Origin: Phymatolithon calcareum
Lineage: Eukaryota; Rhodophyta; Florideophyceae; Hapalidiales
Reading direction: 5' to 3'
DNA length: 64,000 bases
NCBI GenBank assembly: GCA_977006965.1
Contig: OZ345353.1
Span: forward strand, 2,232,001-2,296,000
How positions within the stretch are numbered: position 1 is the stretch's first letter; each line of letters begins with the position of its first letter. The translations under genes and the position numbers were made by a program. Of this stretch, positions 42,031 to 52,412 are shown in pieces. Under the pieces are notes generated by a model, which was not told the origin of the DNA, searched no databases, and was given only the letters and a program-made list of their open reading frames with translations.

Positions 42031-43638
42031 CTACTCTCTAGGCTTTTGCTCCTCGTCCCAAGTAGCATCTCCGTCATCGCAGGCGGTGAGATCAATTATC
42101 ATGGACTGTGCCGCTTTGTCGATCTGTTCTCGCTTCGCCTCAACAATATTGTGGATGTTAGGCTTGGCGCATGTTCGCGAGAAGTGACCGATGTTTCCGC
42201 AAGAGGAGCAGTGTCTGGCCCTCATTTCCGACGGTATGTAGGGCCTCTTGCGCTTGCGGCCCGGCTTAGCGACAAGGTCAAACGGCAGCAAATCTTCCTG
42301 TACTAGCTGGTCACCAGTGACTGCAACGCGAGTGATGCTGCCCTCGTGTTGCTTGGCCCACGTTCTCAACAGCCATGCGTCCCCGAACCAGTTTTTGTTC
42401 CACGGGTCGAACGCGACTCGATGCCTCGCCAAGCCTCTAGAAGCGAACAAAAGTGCAGCGACAACGTGGCTACATGGCCTTTGGTGCTCTTCAAAGTGGC
42501 GGCAAGAGCAGGCAGCGCGGTATTCGCTGGTAACTACCACATGGAATGGAGTCACGTCGCTGCTAACAACACACCTGAGCATGTCACTTTCGATGACCTC
42601 CGGCTCCACAAGCAACTTCTGCGCTCGGATAATTTTTTCCTGGTGCTTCTTGTAGCAGTAAGGCGTGAGTAACTTGCCCGTCGATATCATCTCGTGCGCC
42701 ATGCGGCCGCGTTTGAAGCGATCGTCGGACATTCGCCCGATTATAGAGGCCACAATGTCGCAAATAGGCTCCGCACGCACCTTGACGAGTGCACTGTTGG
42801 TCTGCTCTGCGCTATTAGAGCTTACAACACCCAAGCGGGAGAGACCACGCTTTAGGAATTCAAACGTCGCGCAAGAGTGCATGCGCTCCGAAAACCACTG
42901 CACTAGTGGCTCATTGTCCGCCTTGAGCTGCTCTAGCAGCTGGTATGCGTAGTTCTCAGTTCTGGCGTACACTATTGACCACAGTGCAGCACGATCTGCA
43001 TCGCTGTGCTTGATTCCCGCAGCACGAAGGTTTTTCCAAAGCAGGTGCCACGCGCACCTCGAGCGCGTTACGTTGTGGGACGAGAGAAGTTCCGACACCT
43101 CGGCCGAGTCTAGGCCTTTGGCGCCGTCTGACATTAAAATCGAAATGTTGGGAAAGCATGAAATGCAGTTGGAGAGGAAACTGGCCCAGCTGAGCGCGCT
43201 CTCTCCCTGCACGATGCAGAAGGCCAGAGTGGTCGCATGCCTGTTGGAATCATACGTTGTGAGGGTGAAAAGCTGGCCTTGCGTAACAGAAGTTAAATGG
43301 GCCGCGTCAACGCTTACGAAGCCGTTGAAGGCCGCCCATGTGTCCATCGCTCCCTTTGGGCAACAGAAAACGCTGTGAAGCTGCTGCTGTGTCGTGCCAG
43401 GGACTGGGGTTGTTGCAAGTGCGTACATTCCGCCGGGGTCACGCTGTTGTACTGCGGCCAAGTACGAGCGCAGTACACGGATTTGCGCCAGATGATGGAG
43501 GTCCGTTCCCTGCTTCGCAGCCACTATGCTGTGCGCTTGCGTTGGTTTCAGCGCTATACCACATTGTTTGCGGACCATCTCCGTTAGCTGGGCCGCGTTT
43601 CCGCTGACGCGGCCTTTTGTGGCGATAAAATCCGTCAT
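42031..43638 (-). CDS. MULE transposase, copy 2
   Basis: The same 535-aa transposase as at 40043-41650, with DDE, SWIM and CCHC motifs at the same residues and no amino-acid difference. It is transcribed towards copy 1, so the two genes are convergent with stop codons about 380 bp apart. Confidence 0.92.
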   Translation of the reverse strand: MTDFIATKGRVSGNAAQLTEMVRKQCGIALKPTQAHSIVAAKQGTDLHHLAQIRVLRSYLAAVQQRDPGGMYALATTPVPGTTQQQLHSVFCCPKGAMDTWAAFNGFVSVDAAHLTSVTQGQLFTLTTYDSNRHATTLAFCIVQGESALSWASFLSNCISCFPNISILMSDGAKGLDSAEVSELLSSHNVTRSRCAWHLLWKNLRAAGIKHSDADRAALWSIVYARTENYAYQLLEQLKADNEPLVQWFSERMHSCATFEFLKRGLSRLGVVSSNSAEQTNSALVKVRAEPICDIVASIIGRMSDDRFKRGRMAHEMISTGKLLTPYCYKKHQEKIIRAQKLLVEPEVIESDMLRCVVSSDVTPFHVVVTSEYRAACSCRHFEEHQRPCSHVVAALLFASRGLARHRVAFDPWNKNWFGDAWLLRTWAKQHEGSITRVAVTGDQLVQEDLLPFDLVAKPGRKRKRPYIPSEMRARHCSSCGNIGHFSRTCAKPNIHNIVEAKREQIDKAAQSMIIDLTACDDGDATWDEEQKPRE

Positions 43639-43674
43639 CACTGGCGCCCGCCGCGCGAGTACCTCCTTACTGAA

Positions 43675-43944
43675 TTATCGTAACCTGGAGGAGCCGCCAA
43701 CGCAGCTGTGTCCTGAAAATGTGGTGATCCTGACGCCTTCGACGCTCGACAGCGCTCGGATGTTCACACGGAAGGCGCAAGCTGTGCGCTGGCTACAGAT
43801 GAGCGCCACCCGCTGCTTGTTGCGATTTGCCACGAAATGTGCCTTGCCAATAGAGGTGTTGTGGGGGATTACGAGGTTGACAACATCGTCAAAGTGTGCT
43901 CCAGGGTAGTCACCCACCCTTAACACGAGCTCCTTCTTCTCCAT
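43675..43944 (-). CDS. MULE transposase N-terminal ORF, copy 2
   Basis: Identical to the 89-aa ORF of copy 1, and separated from the main ORF by the same in-frame TAA. The stop therefore predates the duplication. Confidence 0.6.
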   Translation of the reverse strand: MEKKELVLRVGDYPGAHFDDVVNLVIPHNTSIGKAHFVANRNKQRVALICSQRTACAFRVNIRALSSVEGVRITTFSGHSCVGGSSRLR

Positions 43945-44207
43945 GACTTCAGACGGTTCGGGCGAAAGCGTTGTGAGTTGGCTTAGAATCGAATGTGACG
44001 ACGTGCAGAGTGCTTTGCGCAGCGGATGGGCAGTGTAATGATATGCCTCTGTCTAGGTTTTACTGTCCTCATTATTGCTCTTGTACTGGCGTCGTGTGTT
44101 TGTATCTAGGGTTAGCTAGCTCAAATCATAACAAGTATTAGTTTTTGCAAGGGGTGCCGATTTAGCGAATTTTGCCACCTTTTTCGGTCCATGCAGCGAA
44201 TTTCCTC

Positions 44208-45060
44208 GAATATAAATGTTTATCCAAGTTGGGTGTCAAAATTGGTGTACTAGAACTGACATAAAGGCTCTCTAGAAGTACCTCACTGCGAGAGAACTAT
44301 GGACAATTGCGCGTTGCATGAGGAGGCCTTGATTCTACTTTAGGTTACATGCAAGATTTCCCACGTAATCTTTGGGCTCCTGGTTTCTGGGCTAGGGACC
44401 ATTTGGACAGCAAACACCACGAGAAGGCTATAGTTGCTGAATATGTATCCGAATTCGAAACGGGATGCCACGTAATTTAGTACTACACAATTACTAGAAT
44501 AGTATCTACAGAAAAGGTATAAAATGCAGCCTGACCTACCGCATGCTAAGCGAGGGCAGAGCAGGAAGAGCTAAAACACCAACACCTATACTTTCAGATG
44601 CTACAGTGAAAGCAACCAAGTCTATGCCGAACGTCGAGGTTCATCTACAGAACACAAGCATCAAGGATGAACAAGAAACATTCGCGAATTCTAGCGCGAG
44701 CTCGTGCGAATAATACCGAACGCCGGAGACGGTGTGTTGCAATCGTCGTGGACGCAGCTATCGATTCATAGACCCTTTGCACACTACAATCGTGGAACCG
44801 ATTGTCCTTAATAGATTCTACCTTCTCGCTGTGAATCTAAGACGGCGATCGCTGATATCATCTAATCATCTCGTCGATAAAGAAAGTTTGAATTCGCGTG
44901 TCACCAGACTGATATTCGACTGCGCCATTTCTCTCTTTGAGAAAGCTTGGCAATATCGATATCTGGAAGCTCTCTTATTAATTGTTGACATCAGTGCATC
45001 AATTAGATTATTCAACATTGCTGACCCTGGTTAGTCCTGACGACTGAGGACCAATTCTGA
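44208..45060. other. no confident gene
   Basis: A 100-aa ORF at 44732-45034 (VEPIVLNRFYLLAVNLRRRS, then a helical stretch) lies directly upstream of the TnpB-like motif but in another frame. It could be a decayed N-terminal part of the same gene; this is speculative. Confidence 0.25.
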
Positions 45061-45357
45061 GTGCGAAGTGACAACGTAGTTATAGTTCGCCACGGACGGC
45101 GGTGTCCATACCCTCAAAAGCGCCACTTGCGCTCCCTGGCCCTAATGGTTCCTGTCGTTTCTCGGATAAGAAAAGACAAAGGTTCAAGAGTTTTCCGTGG
45201 TAAGGACAACCGAGCGGACTTGTACAGCGCTTGTACAGTGAAGAAGATCGCCCGCGACGCCAATGCTGCCGCGAATATCGGCACTTGCAGAGTTACGGAG
45301 CAGCTGGGATTCCCACGTTCTCCGCATTTGCCAAGAACCGGCTCCGTTCCTTCCTAG
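45061..45357 (+). pseudogene. possible TnpB/Fanzor-like C-terminal fragment
   Basis: The 98-aa ORF contains VKKIARDANAAANIGTCRV, which fits the D-x-N-A-A-x-N-I RuvC-III motif of TnpB and its eukaryotic Fanzor relatives. A CxxC-type zinc ribbon should precede it, but only scattered cysteines are present and no upstream RuvC motifs are readable. If the identification is right, it is a relic. The short match could be chance. Confidence 0.28.
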
Positions 45358-46623
45358 ACTTTGCTTCTGAAGTACTTACTTTCTGATCATTACATCTTCA
45401 AGGGTACCAGTGCTCTCTGGGGATCACTGGCACTTTTCGCAGAGATGCTGTAAACTAATACGGCCATGATCAGCATGGTTGTGATTAAGTAAATACGGTG
45501 ACGGCCAACATTCATTTGTTTGCACTTTGCGGCTCGTCAGAGTTGAAGACGACGACGGATTGCTATAGCACCGTGGGTCAGACAGCAGTGGACCAGACCG
45601 GTTATACGTTTTTCTACCTTCGAAAGGCCCAGGGCGGACGACAGTCTGCCCTTTTGGAGGGATCTGAGTCTGGATCCCATTGTGGCGACCGTGATCGATA
45701 GGTTCATTCTGAGTCTTACTTATAACCGTTGGTATACCACATACTTCTAACTGCAATACTCCTTTTAGTAGATCATCAGGTAGCACACTTATAAAACTGG
45801 TGATCTAGGACTAAACGGAAATAGAAAAGATTCGTTACTACCAGTACATACACAGGGTTGTTGCACGATCTACTGCCTGTTCATTTTCAAGTAGAAGTAC
45901 CCAAGTTATGTAGCTACGATTGTCCTGTACTGTATGACTGCTTGAGTTTTCTTCCTCTTCAAGGCTAACGTGCAAAAAAACTGGTAAAGTGGTAGTCCAA
46001 TTTTTCTGTCTCAATCTGGGCTGGTTGCATGGATAGATTGATGTACGTTATTGAAGTTCTCATTTTCTGTTTTATCTGACAGATCCAGCGTACAATCAAG
46101 ACTGCTCTACCATATTGAGCCGTTCTCCATACCTTGGTTTCTCCTTCTGTCAATTAGTATCCAACAATGAGCTCCTCCCCAGTACAGCCGTCAAAACAAA
46201 CCTAGTACTGAAGGAAATGTTCTCAATGACATACAGAAAGGTCTCCGAAAGTCAAATTGCCTCACTTCTGACTTCAACTTAGAGGTCCAATCATGAAATA
46301 TTTTTCTGGGAAATATGGTTTTTGCAAAGGTAAGGAAGCACAACGTGTCAATAGCCGTAATCAATGGCTCGAAAAGCTGATCTACTCGAGTCCAATTTTG
46401 ATACCATGCCTGTTTTGAGTTTCGGAAGAATTGGCAATCGGTACAGCTGTTCTTTTTATTCCGCTGAAGTTTAAACTTGACTGGTCGTTTAAATGCAGAT
46501 GAGCCATCTGACAATTGATGTGATGCTTTACAAAGGAGATTGTACAGTACTCGTTGAATTGCTCATCCAATAATTTCCTGTTGTGGGTATATCTTTGGTG
46601 AAACACTCCCTGAAATTGTTTTG
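45358..46623. other. no recognisable gene
   Basis: A block at 45415-45460 (ctctggggatcactggcac) resembles 52685-52720 (ctctggggattacttggca), so a weak dispersed repeat is present. No domain is read. Confidence 0.3.
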
Positions 46624-46806
46624 CAGTTAGGTACCGATATCGTGCCCTGAACGACCAGGACACAGAAACAGTACCTGTAGCGCTTTTTGATTCAGGCATT
46701 ATCACGAAAGTCACGCGCTTCATGAATATGCAGGTACTGCCTATCAATCTATATGACTTTGCACAACGGCCGTGTGTACCCCGAGGAAAACTGATAGCAA
46801 CTGTGA
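46624..46806 (+). pseudogene. retropepsin-like fragment
   Basis: One plus-strand frame reads YRYRALNDQDTETVPVALFDSG, then TKVTRFMNMQVLP. The ALFDSG tripeptide in this context resembles the active-site loop of a retrotransposon aspartic protease. No linked gag or RT is legible, so this is a low-confidence relic. Confidence 0.3.
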
Positions 46807-47847
46807 GAAAATAGAAGCGAGATTGTGCATTTTAAGCAGCATCAGGCATATGCGAAGTGAGAAGTTTTATGCTGCGCGACAGGACATGTTCGGTGGCAGA
46901 GATAAAATTTAGCCTTGGTTCTTTCTTCAATCAGGACTCTTCTCAGCATTGGCATGTAACGCGCTGCGATTTCACTCTGGGACTCACGTTCCTGTTCAAC
47001 GAGTCGTCTCCATTTGAACGGATTTTGACATTGACGGCACCGGATGTCATCGAGCTTGAATATTTTGCAATAGGATTGAAAAAAAGCGCTGCAGGGAAGT
47101 CCCTCAGCGCCAGTGCAGCTTGTCGGATGTCATTTGTCGGAATTCCTCAAAACGGGAGGAAGATGAAAGACAAATCAAGGGATTTACGGTATGAGAAATG
47201 TTTTTTCGCAGCTCTATTTTTCAGAGACCAGTTTGTTTTCGGGATTCGAAAAATTTCGATAGTCTATGTTGCACTTTCTCTGTATATAGTGTACTGTCAC
47301 AGACTACTAAAGACTATGAGATTACTTGTGGAATTGTTGAGTTTTGGAAACTACGCGCATCGAGATCGCATCCAATTACCGCACTTCCACTGTCGCTAAA
47401 GGAAAGTAATACCTCTCGCCGTTGTATCAATACTACCAGTGGTATTTATGAGCTCATAGCATACTCGGACTTATGAAGGGAGTATTTTGGATCCAGACGA
47501 TCGAGTCGCCCAAAGGAGTTGTTGCTCTTGATTCAATCGTGTTGTTTTAGACAAGTCGGCTTCTTTAACATATTCTATTTCATATAGAACATGGCAGGGA
47601 TACCGCAAGCGTTTGACTCGAAGCTGAGCGTTCGGCGCTAAGTAATGTTCCCCCACAAGGCAATTGGGATCATCTCATCTTAAGATTTAGTTATATTTAT
47701 AGAATTCAGGACGGACTGTTAAAGTCCTTGTGCAACTCGGATATCTTATCAAGAGTACTACAGAAGCTGGTAAGCACTTGACGTCCTCGATGCCTCAAAG
47801 CGGTTTCAACAGATCTCCGATGTGCGCAAAATCAACTCAGGCGTTTC
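46807..47847. other. no recognisable gene
   Basis: The 180-aa ORF at 46857-47399 has no known domain and biased composition. It may be decayed TE sequence following the protease-like fragment. Confidence 0.3.
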
Positions 47848-47861
47848 ACTCTGGAATCAGT

Positions 47862-48067
47862 AAGTGGTCGAGTCCAAGTAAAGTGGTCGAGTCCAAGCAC
47901 CAACAATCCCGTAGAGGACTGAGATAGGACTACTTTGAGTCCTGAGTTTTCCCGTCCGCCATACTGGTAGATGTTTCGTGAGCTACACAAAGGTAGGTAG
48001 CATCAGACGAAGCCTTGCACATATGTTCGGAAGTCTGTGGGGCTTTTAAATAAACTTGAAAGAAAAA
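47862..48067 (+). mobile_element. LINE B-type 3' tail with target-site duplication
   Basis: A 206-bp insertion holding only the end of a LINE B-like 3' UTR (gaagccttgcacatatgttc, ctgtggggctttt and a tail gaaagaaaaa). It is flanked by a perfect 14-bp TSD, ACTCTGGAATCAGT (47848-47861 and 48068-48081). Confidence 0.8.
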
Positions 48068-48089
48068 ACTCTGGAATCAGTGAAGTGCT

Positions 48090-48640
48090 TCTTCTTACTT
48101 ATTGTGCGTTTTTGAAGGTGTCCTCGAATAAATCCACACCCTTACGGCAACAGTAGACTTTAACAGATACGACTGGTACTTGATGTCACATCTGCTCAAA
48201 GCTGCATTATGTGCAGACCTTCGAGGAGCTTCAGATCAATATCTCTACGAAGCCAATCTTCAGCCGTCGTCCTTCAAGGCAATAATCCGGATTGGAAACC
48301 ATATAAGATGCTCACGGTAGCTGGTCTTCTCCTTCCCTTACTTCATTTCATTCTGTACTCTCTCCCAGCTTCCTTAAGTATACTGAAGCGCTTAAGCGTG
48401 CTGCACTCCAACGAATAGTAGGGTGGGTAATGCAGTTCCAAGAGACTGAACGCGAATTCAAAAGACTCACTCACGCCCTCACATAAAGAGCACTTTGAGT
48501 GGGGAAATATTGAGAAAAGAGTGCTGTGGATAAGTAAGTCGGCATCAGGCTCCACTGGCAAAGCTTCAAGCAAATGCATGATGCACAAACCGTGAATGTT
48601 CTTGTCTATTAAGGCGTGGCTGCCCGAGACTTCGACTCAG
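48090..48640 (-). mobile_element. LINE G copy, 3' end
   Basis: The minus strand encodes a C-terminal ORF ending at about 48343: HLLEALPVEPDADLL, SKCSLCEGVSESFEFAF (a CxxC-E-H type motif common at LINE ORF2 ends) and LKEAGREYRMK, then a 3' UTR of about 250 bp. The UTR matches 52140-52410 on the plus strand. Confidence 0.65.
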
Positions 48641-49864
48641 ACGAGAAAATACTCTACTCGATATGAGCAAAGGGACATTTGATATTCGTTAAGTACGCTC
48701 TATAATATCTATTTAGATATCAGGAGCATCGCCCTGCCTTATCCTTAATATAAGATAATTCAACGCAATAAAGCACTGCCTTATAAGCTTCTAGGAGACT
48801 GCAGAATTCCTTATGCTCAATATCAGAGTCACGACCTCCCTCCTTGTACAAACAGGGGACTTTTGAAGCGAGAATCCTGGTCAACTGGAAGATAGATGAA
48901 CCGCATTACAACGTGGCGAATGTGATGCCGAAATAATCCAATAGTCGGAATAGCAAACATTTACTTTCTACTCTGCCCTGAACTTCCATATTCCCAAGCA
49001 TTAGCTAGTAACGTGATGAACAGCACCGAGCCCACCCGTCCACCCAACAGAAGAACGACATGCCAGCTTGACTCTGATGAGAGAAGCGAATTCCTCAATT
49101 GCTCCGCTTCTCACGAGGTCGCATGATGACCAATTCTAGGGGAGGAAAGGTCCTCATACTCGCGGCCTTCGCGACAAGCACTCGCGAGTTGCTACTATCA
49201 CACTGAAATCGTATGCAACGGCCTGAGGAATGCGGGCTATTTGGGGAAGTCCGCCTGGCCAATAAGATGCTCCCAAGTGGCGTGGCACGGGCTTTCATGT
49301 GTGGATGTGTAAGAATCCTTCTAGCAGCCGCGATTCAGCAATACTAGGTGGCACCAAATATTAAATCCGCAACGATCCGCTACTATCCTTATAGCAGTGA
49401 GGCCCAGTACATGGAATAGTGTATATAGTACAGATTTTAACAGTATGATATGGCCAGTGTTCGAATTGCGTGCGTTTTTGGCCAGCGTGTGTGCGATGTT
49501 TAGCCGCTAGTTGACTGGATATCGACTCATGGGCGCAACCGAAGTGCTTTTCAATCCCCTAAACTATGGCTAACATCTTTTGCACCTGAATCGCCTTTTT
49601 TCTTGCCTACTCTGCCATCAGCGAGAAACCGATCACCTCTAAGATGATGGTGGCAATCGATAGATCGGAAGTTTCCGAACCATTTGGCACCAGTTTCTTT
49701 TCTATGAAGTAAACATCAGATCAGATGGTTTTTCGAACCCCGTATTTAGACGGTCATTTTGTCCCGGGTGTTACATGGATTAAAAAACTTTGTTTCTCCA
49801 ACGTGAAGCTTTGAGAGCTTTTAAAAAGCACCCAATGCTTCACCTTGGAGTAGCAGGGCTGCTT
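48641..49864. other. no recognisable gene
   Basis: Only short ORFs, no motif identified. Confidence 0.35.
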
Positions 49865-49877
49865 CCCACAGCGGATG

Positions 49878-50639
49878 TCACCTGGCACCGATCACGAAAC
49901 GACTACTATCGGCAATTGAAGCAGCAGAAGGTCTTTTCTACAGATACGTCTTCGGAAAATATGCCGAGTATCGAAGGGAGAGAATGCGAGTGCTCTGCCG
50001 TCTCGCCAGCCCACAGATGAAGAGAATGCACCAGGCTGAAAGGTTCGCCTTAAGCTTGGTAAGACGGAGGAGGTTCCCGGAGCTTTCAGAAGAATACCAG
50101 GGAAAAGAAGAAGATCTGGAAGACGTATCAAAGGACATTGGGTATCTCGGGGAAGAGGAACACCTTAAAGAAGCTCTGAAACAAGCGGAAGAAGGAATGG
50201 TGTCAAGAAAGCGACGCCTACAAGAAACAGTCAAAGTCTGGTCGTTGGAAAAAGAGGGTCGGACAGTTAAAATCCCGATCGGCGTACCGAACAACCTACC
50301 AGGAGTGCTATATATAAAGGACAAAACTGTGCGGTTGAGATGCCTGAGAGTCATTTTCAACAGAGTTCCTTTGTGGAGAAAATCCATTCTGGCGAAATAC
50401 TTTGGGACTGGTGCTGTGGTGGAGCTTATCGTGTTGCAACGTATGCTACGGGCTATGAAGATAGACCAAGAAACGGAATATGAATGCAAAAGACTTATTC
50501 GGGCCCTCGCAGGGAGAGAAATTCGAATTAAGGAGATATTAGAAGGAGAGTAGAGAGATGAGTATCGAAAACAACGAGAAGCTGCCCTGTTACTCAATTT
50601 GAGGCTTTGGGAGCTTTTAAAAATAAATCAACATATATC
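49878..50639 (+). mobile_element. LINE C copy with target-site duplication
   Basis: It is 5'-truncated and flanked by a perfect 13-bp TSD, CCCACAGCGGATG (49865-49877 and 50640-50652). The 3' end reads gagcttttaaaaataaatcaacatatat. It is the best-preserved LINE C copy here. Confidence 0.88.
49879..50553 (+). pseudogene. LINE C ORF2 C-terminal fragment (intact frame)
   Basis: An open frame of 224 codons to the stop at 50553. It begins in the post-RT region (KRLLSAIEAAEGLFYRYVFG, then RMRVLCRLASPQMKR), continues through a Glu/Lys-rich stretch (EYQGKEEDLEDVSKD) and ends with IFNRVPLWRKSILAKYFGTG, AVVELIVLQRML, and EIRIKEILEGE. The FG-x-R-x-R-x-x-CR pattern is shared with LINE A and B, so the three are related subfamilies. 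RT is absent. Confidence 0.75.
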
Positions 50640-50652
50640 CCCACAGCGGATG

Positions 50653-51639
50653 AGGTACAGCTCTGGACAATCAATATTGACAGTAAGCTGGTACTCTGTA
50701 GCTCTTTCTCGATAGGGGAGAAAAGGCCGTCCTTCTTGCTATCGTGCCTGTACACGCCGTATGACGTCATCAAGTTGCAAATGCAGAAACGCGCACTCAT
50801 CTCGTGGTCTCTGAGCAGATCAAATTAGACACCAAATTGGCATATGAAGTGCGCTTCTTTGCCTTATCATGAAATACAGCTTTTAACGCGGAACGCTTAC
50901 GTATATTAAGGCGAAGGACGAGGAGTTCGGGAAAAAATCCCTCAAGATGTTAAATTAATCAAAGTAATTAGGCTGCGCCGCAGGCTATAATTTCAGTAAG
51001 CCAGTAGAAGAAGATGATGGCGGAAACGGCGATAGCTCTGGAGCCAAGAAATCAAGCTAATTTGTGTCAGTTTGCGTCAGTTGCCGCATGTACTTTACGA
51101 ACTCTGAAATTCAGGTCCTATCTACTACTGTATTAATAAACCCTGGGACTGAAGAAGCAAAGAGCCCGCCGAAGAGTATTGCAGCTTATTCCTGCTCGAG
51201 GCCAAAGTTTCCTGTCATTTCAGGTCGACGAATTTGTTCTAAAGTTGTCTTATGTAGACGTGAATAAGGCTCCTGCTGCCGCTATCAAAGCTTTTCAGAT
51301 GGCAGCTGGCTATCATTCAGCTCCCTTTTGCTCTGTCCATAACGACCGTCTGCAGACGGACAAGGATGAACGTTATTATGCTGGAACAGCTGCAGAAGCT
51401 CGCTGTCGCGAAGACAAGTGAGTCATATGAAAAGGACCGATTATCTCGTCAGAACAATTCTTTGTCTATGCCCCTGTCCCACGAGGGAATATGTCAGACG
51501 AGCCACTAACTGAGCAAATTGTAAGCGCCTCAATCAATCCTAAAAATAGAGATAGATAGAGGCCCAATAAGAGGAAGTTTTGAATAGAATATCTGTGAAC
51601 TTTGAAGACGAAATGTAGATTTATATTTAAAAGATACCA
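50653..51639. other. no recognisable gene
   Basis: Short ORFs at 51064-51267 and 51179-51421 have no domain. Confidence 0.35.
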
Positions 51640-51690
51640 ACGCATCTGCAGACACTTGGGGCAACTTTACAAGTGCCATGCGAGCATAGC
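51640..51690 (+). repeat. repeat family F copy (short)
   Basis: gataccaacgcatctgcagac with the following cttggggcaactttacaagtgcc matches the minus strand of 13090-13140, including the actagtgcc end. Confidence 0.5.
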
Positions 51691-51939
51691 AAGGCTCTGA
51701 CTTGATTTTCGACTAGTGGGTACGACACCGTCTGGTTAGGAATGTGGACGAAAAGCATTTTTGTGGTTCGTTTGCCGTTTATTTTTCAGGTGGTTTGCTA
51801 CCCTACTGAAGGTTAAACGGCACATTTCCTGCTACTCAAATGCCAGACTCAACCCCACCGTCGTCGGATCTCGAAGAAATCTTGCGAATTTAAGCGGATT
51901 TGATACAAGTCGGCTATCATAACGGGTCCGGCCACGCGT
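51691..51939. other. unassigned
   Basis: Nothing recognised between the short repeat and LINE G. Confidence 0.3.
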
Positions 51940-52412
51940 GCACCTGTGCGTCACACGAAGGAGACAAGAGCAGAGCCAGGAATTTTTCCCCGCTCCAAGG
52001 CAGGGTTTTTTGAAATGGCAAGAGCTGTGCTCCGGCCTCCCCATGGGAGAAGATTATCACCTTCTGGTGGTATGGTAGTACACGGATTCCGCCCTGAGTG
52101 GTGTGCCGCAATGCTCAAGGAAGCTGGGAGAGAGGACAGAAGGAGTTGAAAGAAGGTAACGAGATGACCAGCTAACATGAGCATCCTAAATGGTTTCCAA
52201 CCCGGGTCATCCCTTTGAAGGACGGCGGCTGAAGATTGGCTGCGTAGAGATTTAGACGTTAAGCTCCCCGAAGCTCAGCACTTTGTGCGGCTTAGAGCTG
52301 TTGTGACGTCAAATACCACTCGTATCTGTTAAAGTCTATTGTAGCCGTAATGATGGGGAGTTGTTCTACAACTCTGAAACCTGCATTAAAGAAGAAGAAG
52401 AATAAATATGAC
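51940..52412 (+). mobile_element. LINE G copy, 3' end
   Basis: The end of an ORF (GFRPEWCAAMLKEAGREDRRS, stop at about 52149) is followed by a 3' UTR of about 260 bp matching the reverse complement of 48090-48340 (cggctgaagattggc, ctgttaaagtct), ending in gaagaagaagaataaat. The copy at 48.1 kb is inverted relative to it. Confidence 0.65.

Larger units (their letters stand above)
41891..44207 (-). mobile_element. MULE transposon, copy 2 (inverted)
   Basis: It has exactly the same length (2317 bp) as copy 1, in opposite orientation, with ends GAGGAAATTCGCTGC and its complement. I find only two base differences from copy 1 (at the positions matching 39477 and 39649), though I did not compare every base. 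The flanks GAAAAACTAC and GAATATAAAT do not match, so there is no TSD. Confidence 0.95.

Noticed and set aside
39464-44207. The inverted MULE pair as a simple assembly hairpin artefact
   Set aside because: The spacer is unique, the outer flanks differ, copy 1 has its own TSD, and at least two bases differ between copies. An artefactual fold-back would give identical arms with no unique spacer. It should still be confirmed with long reads.
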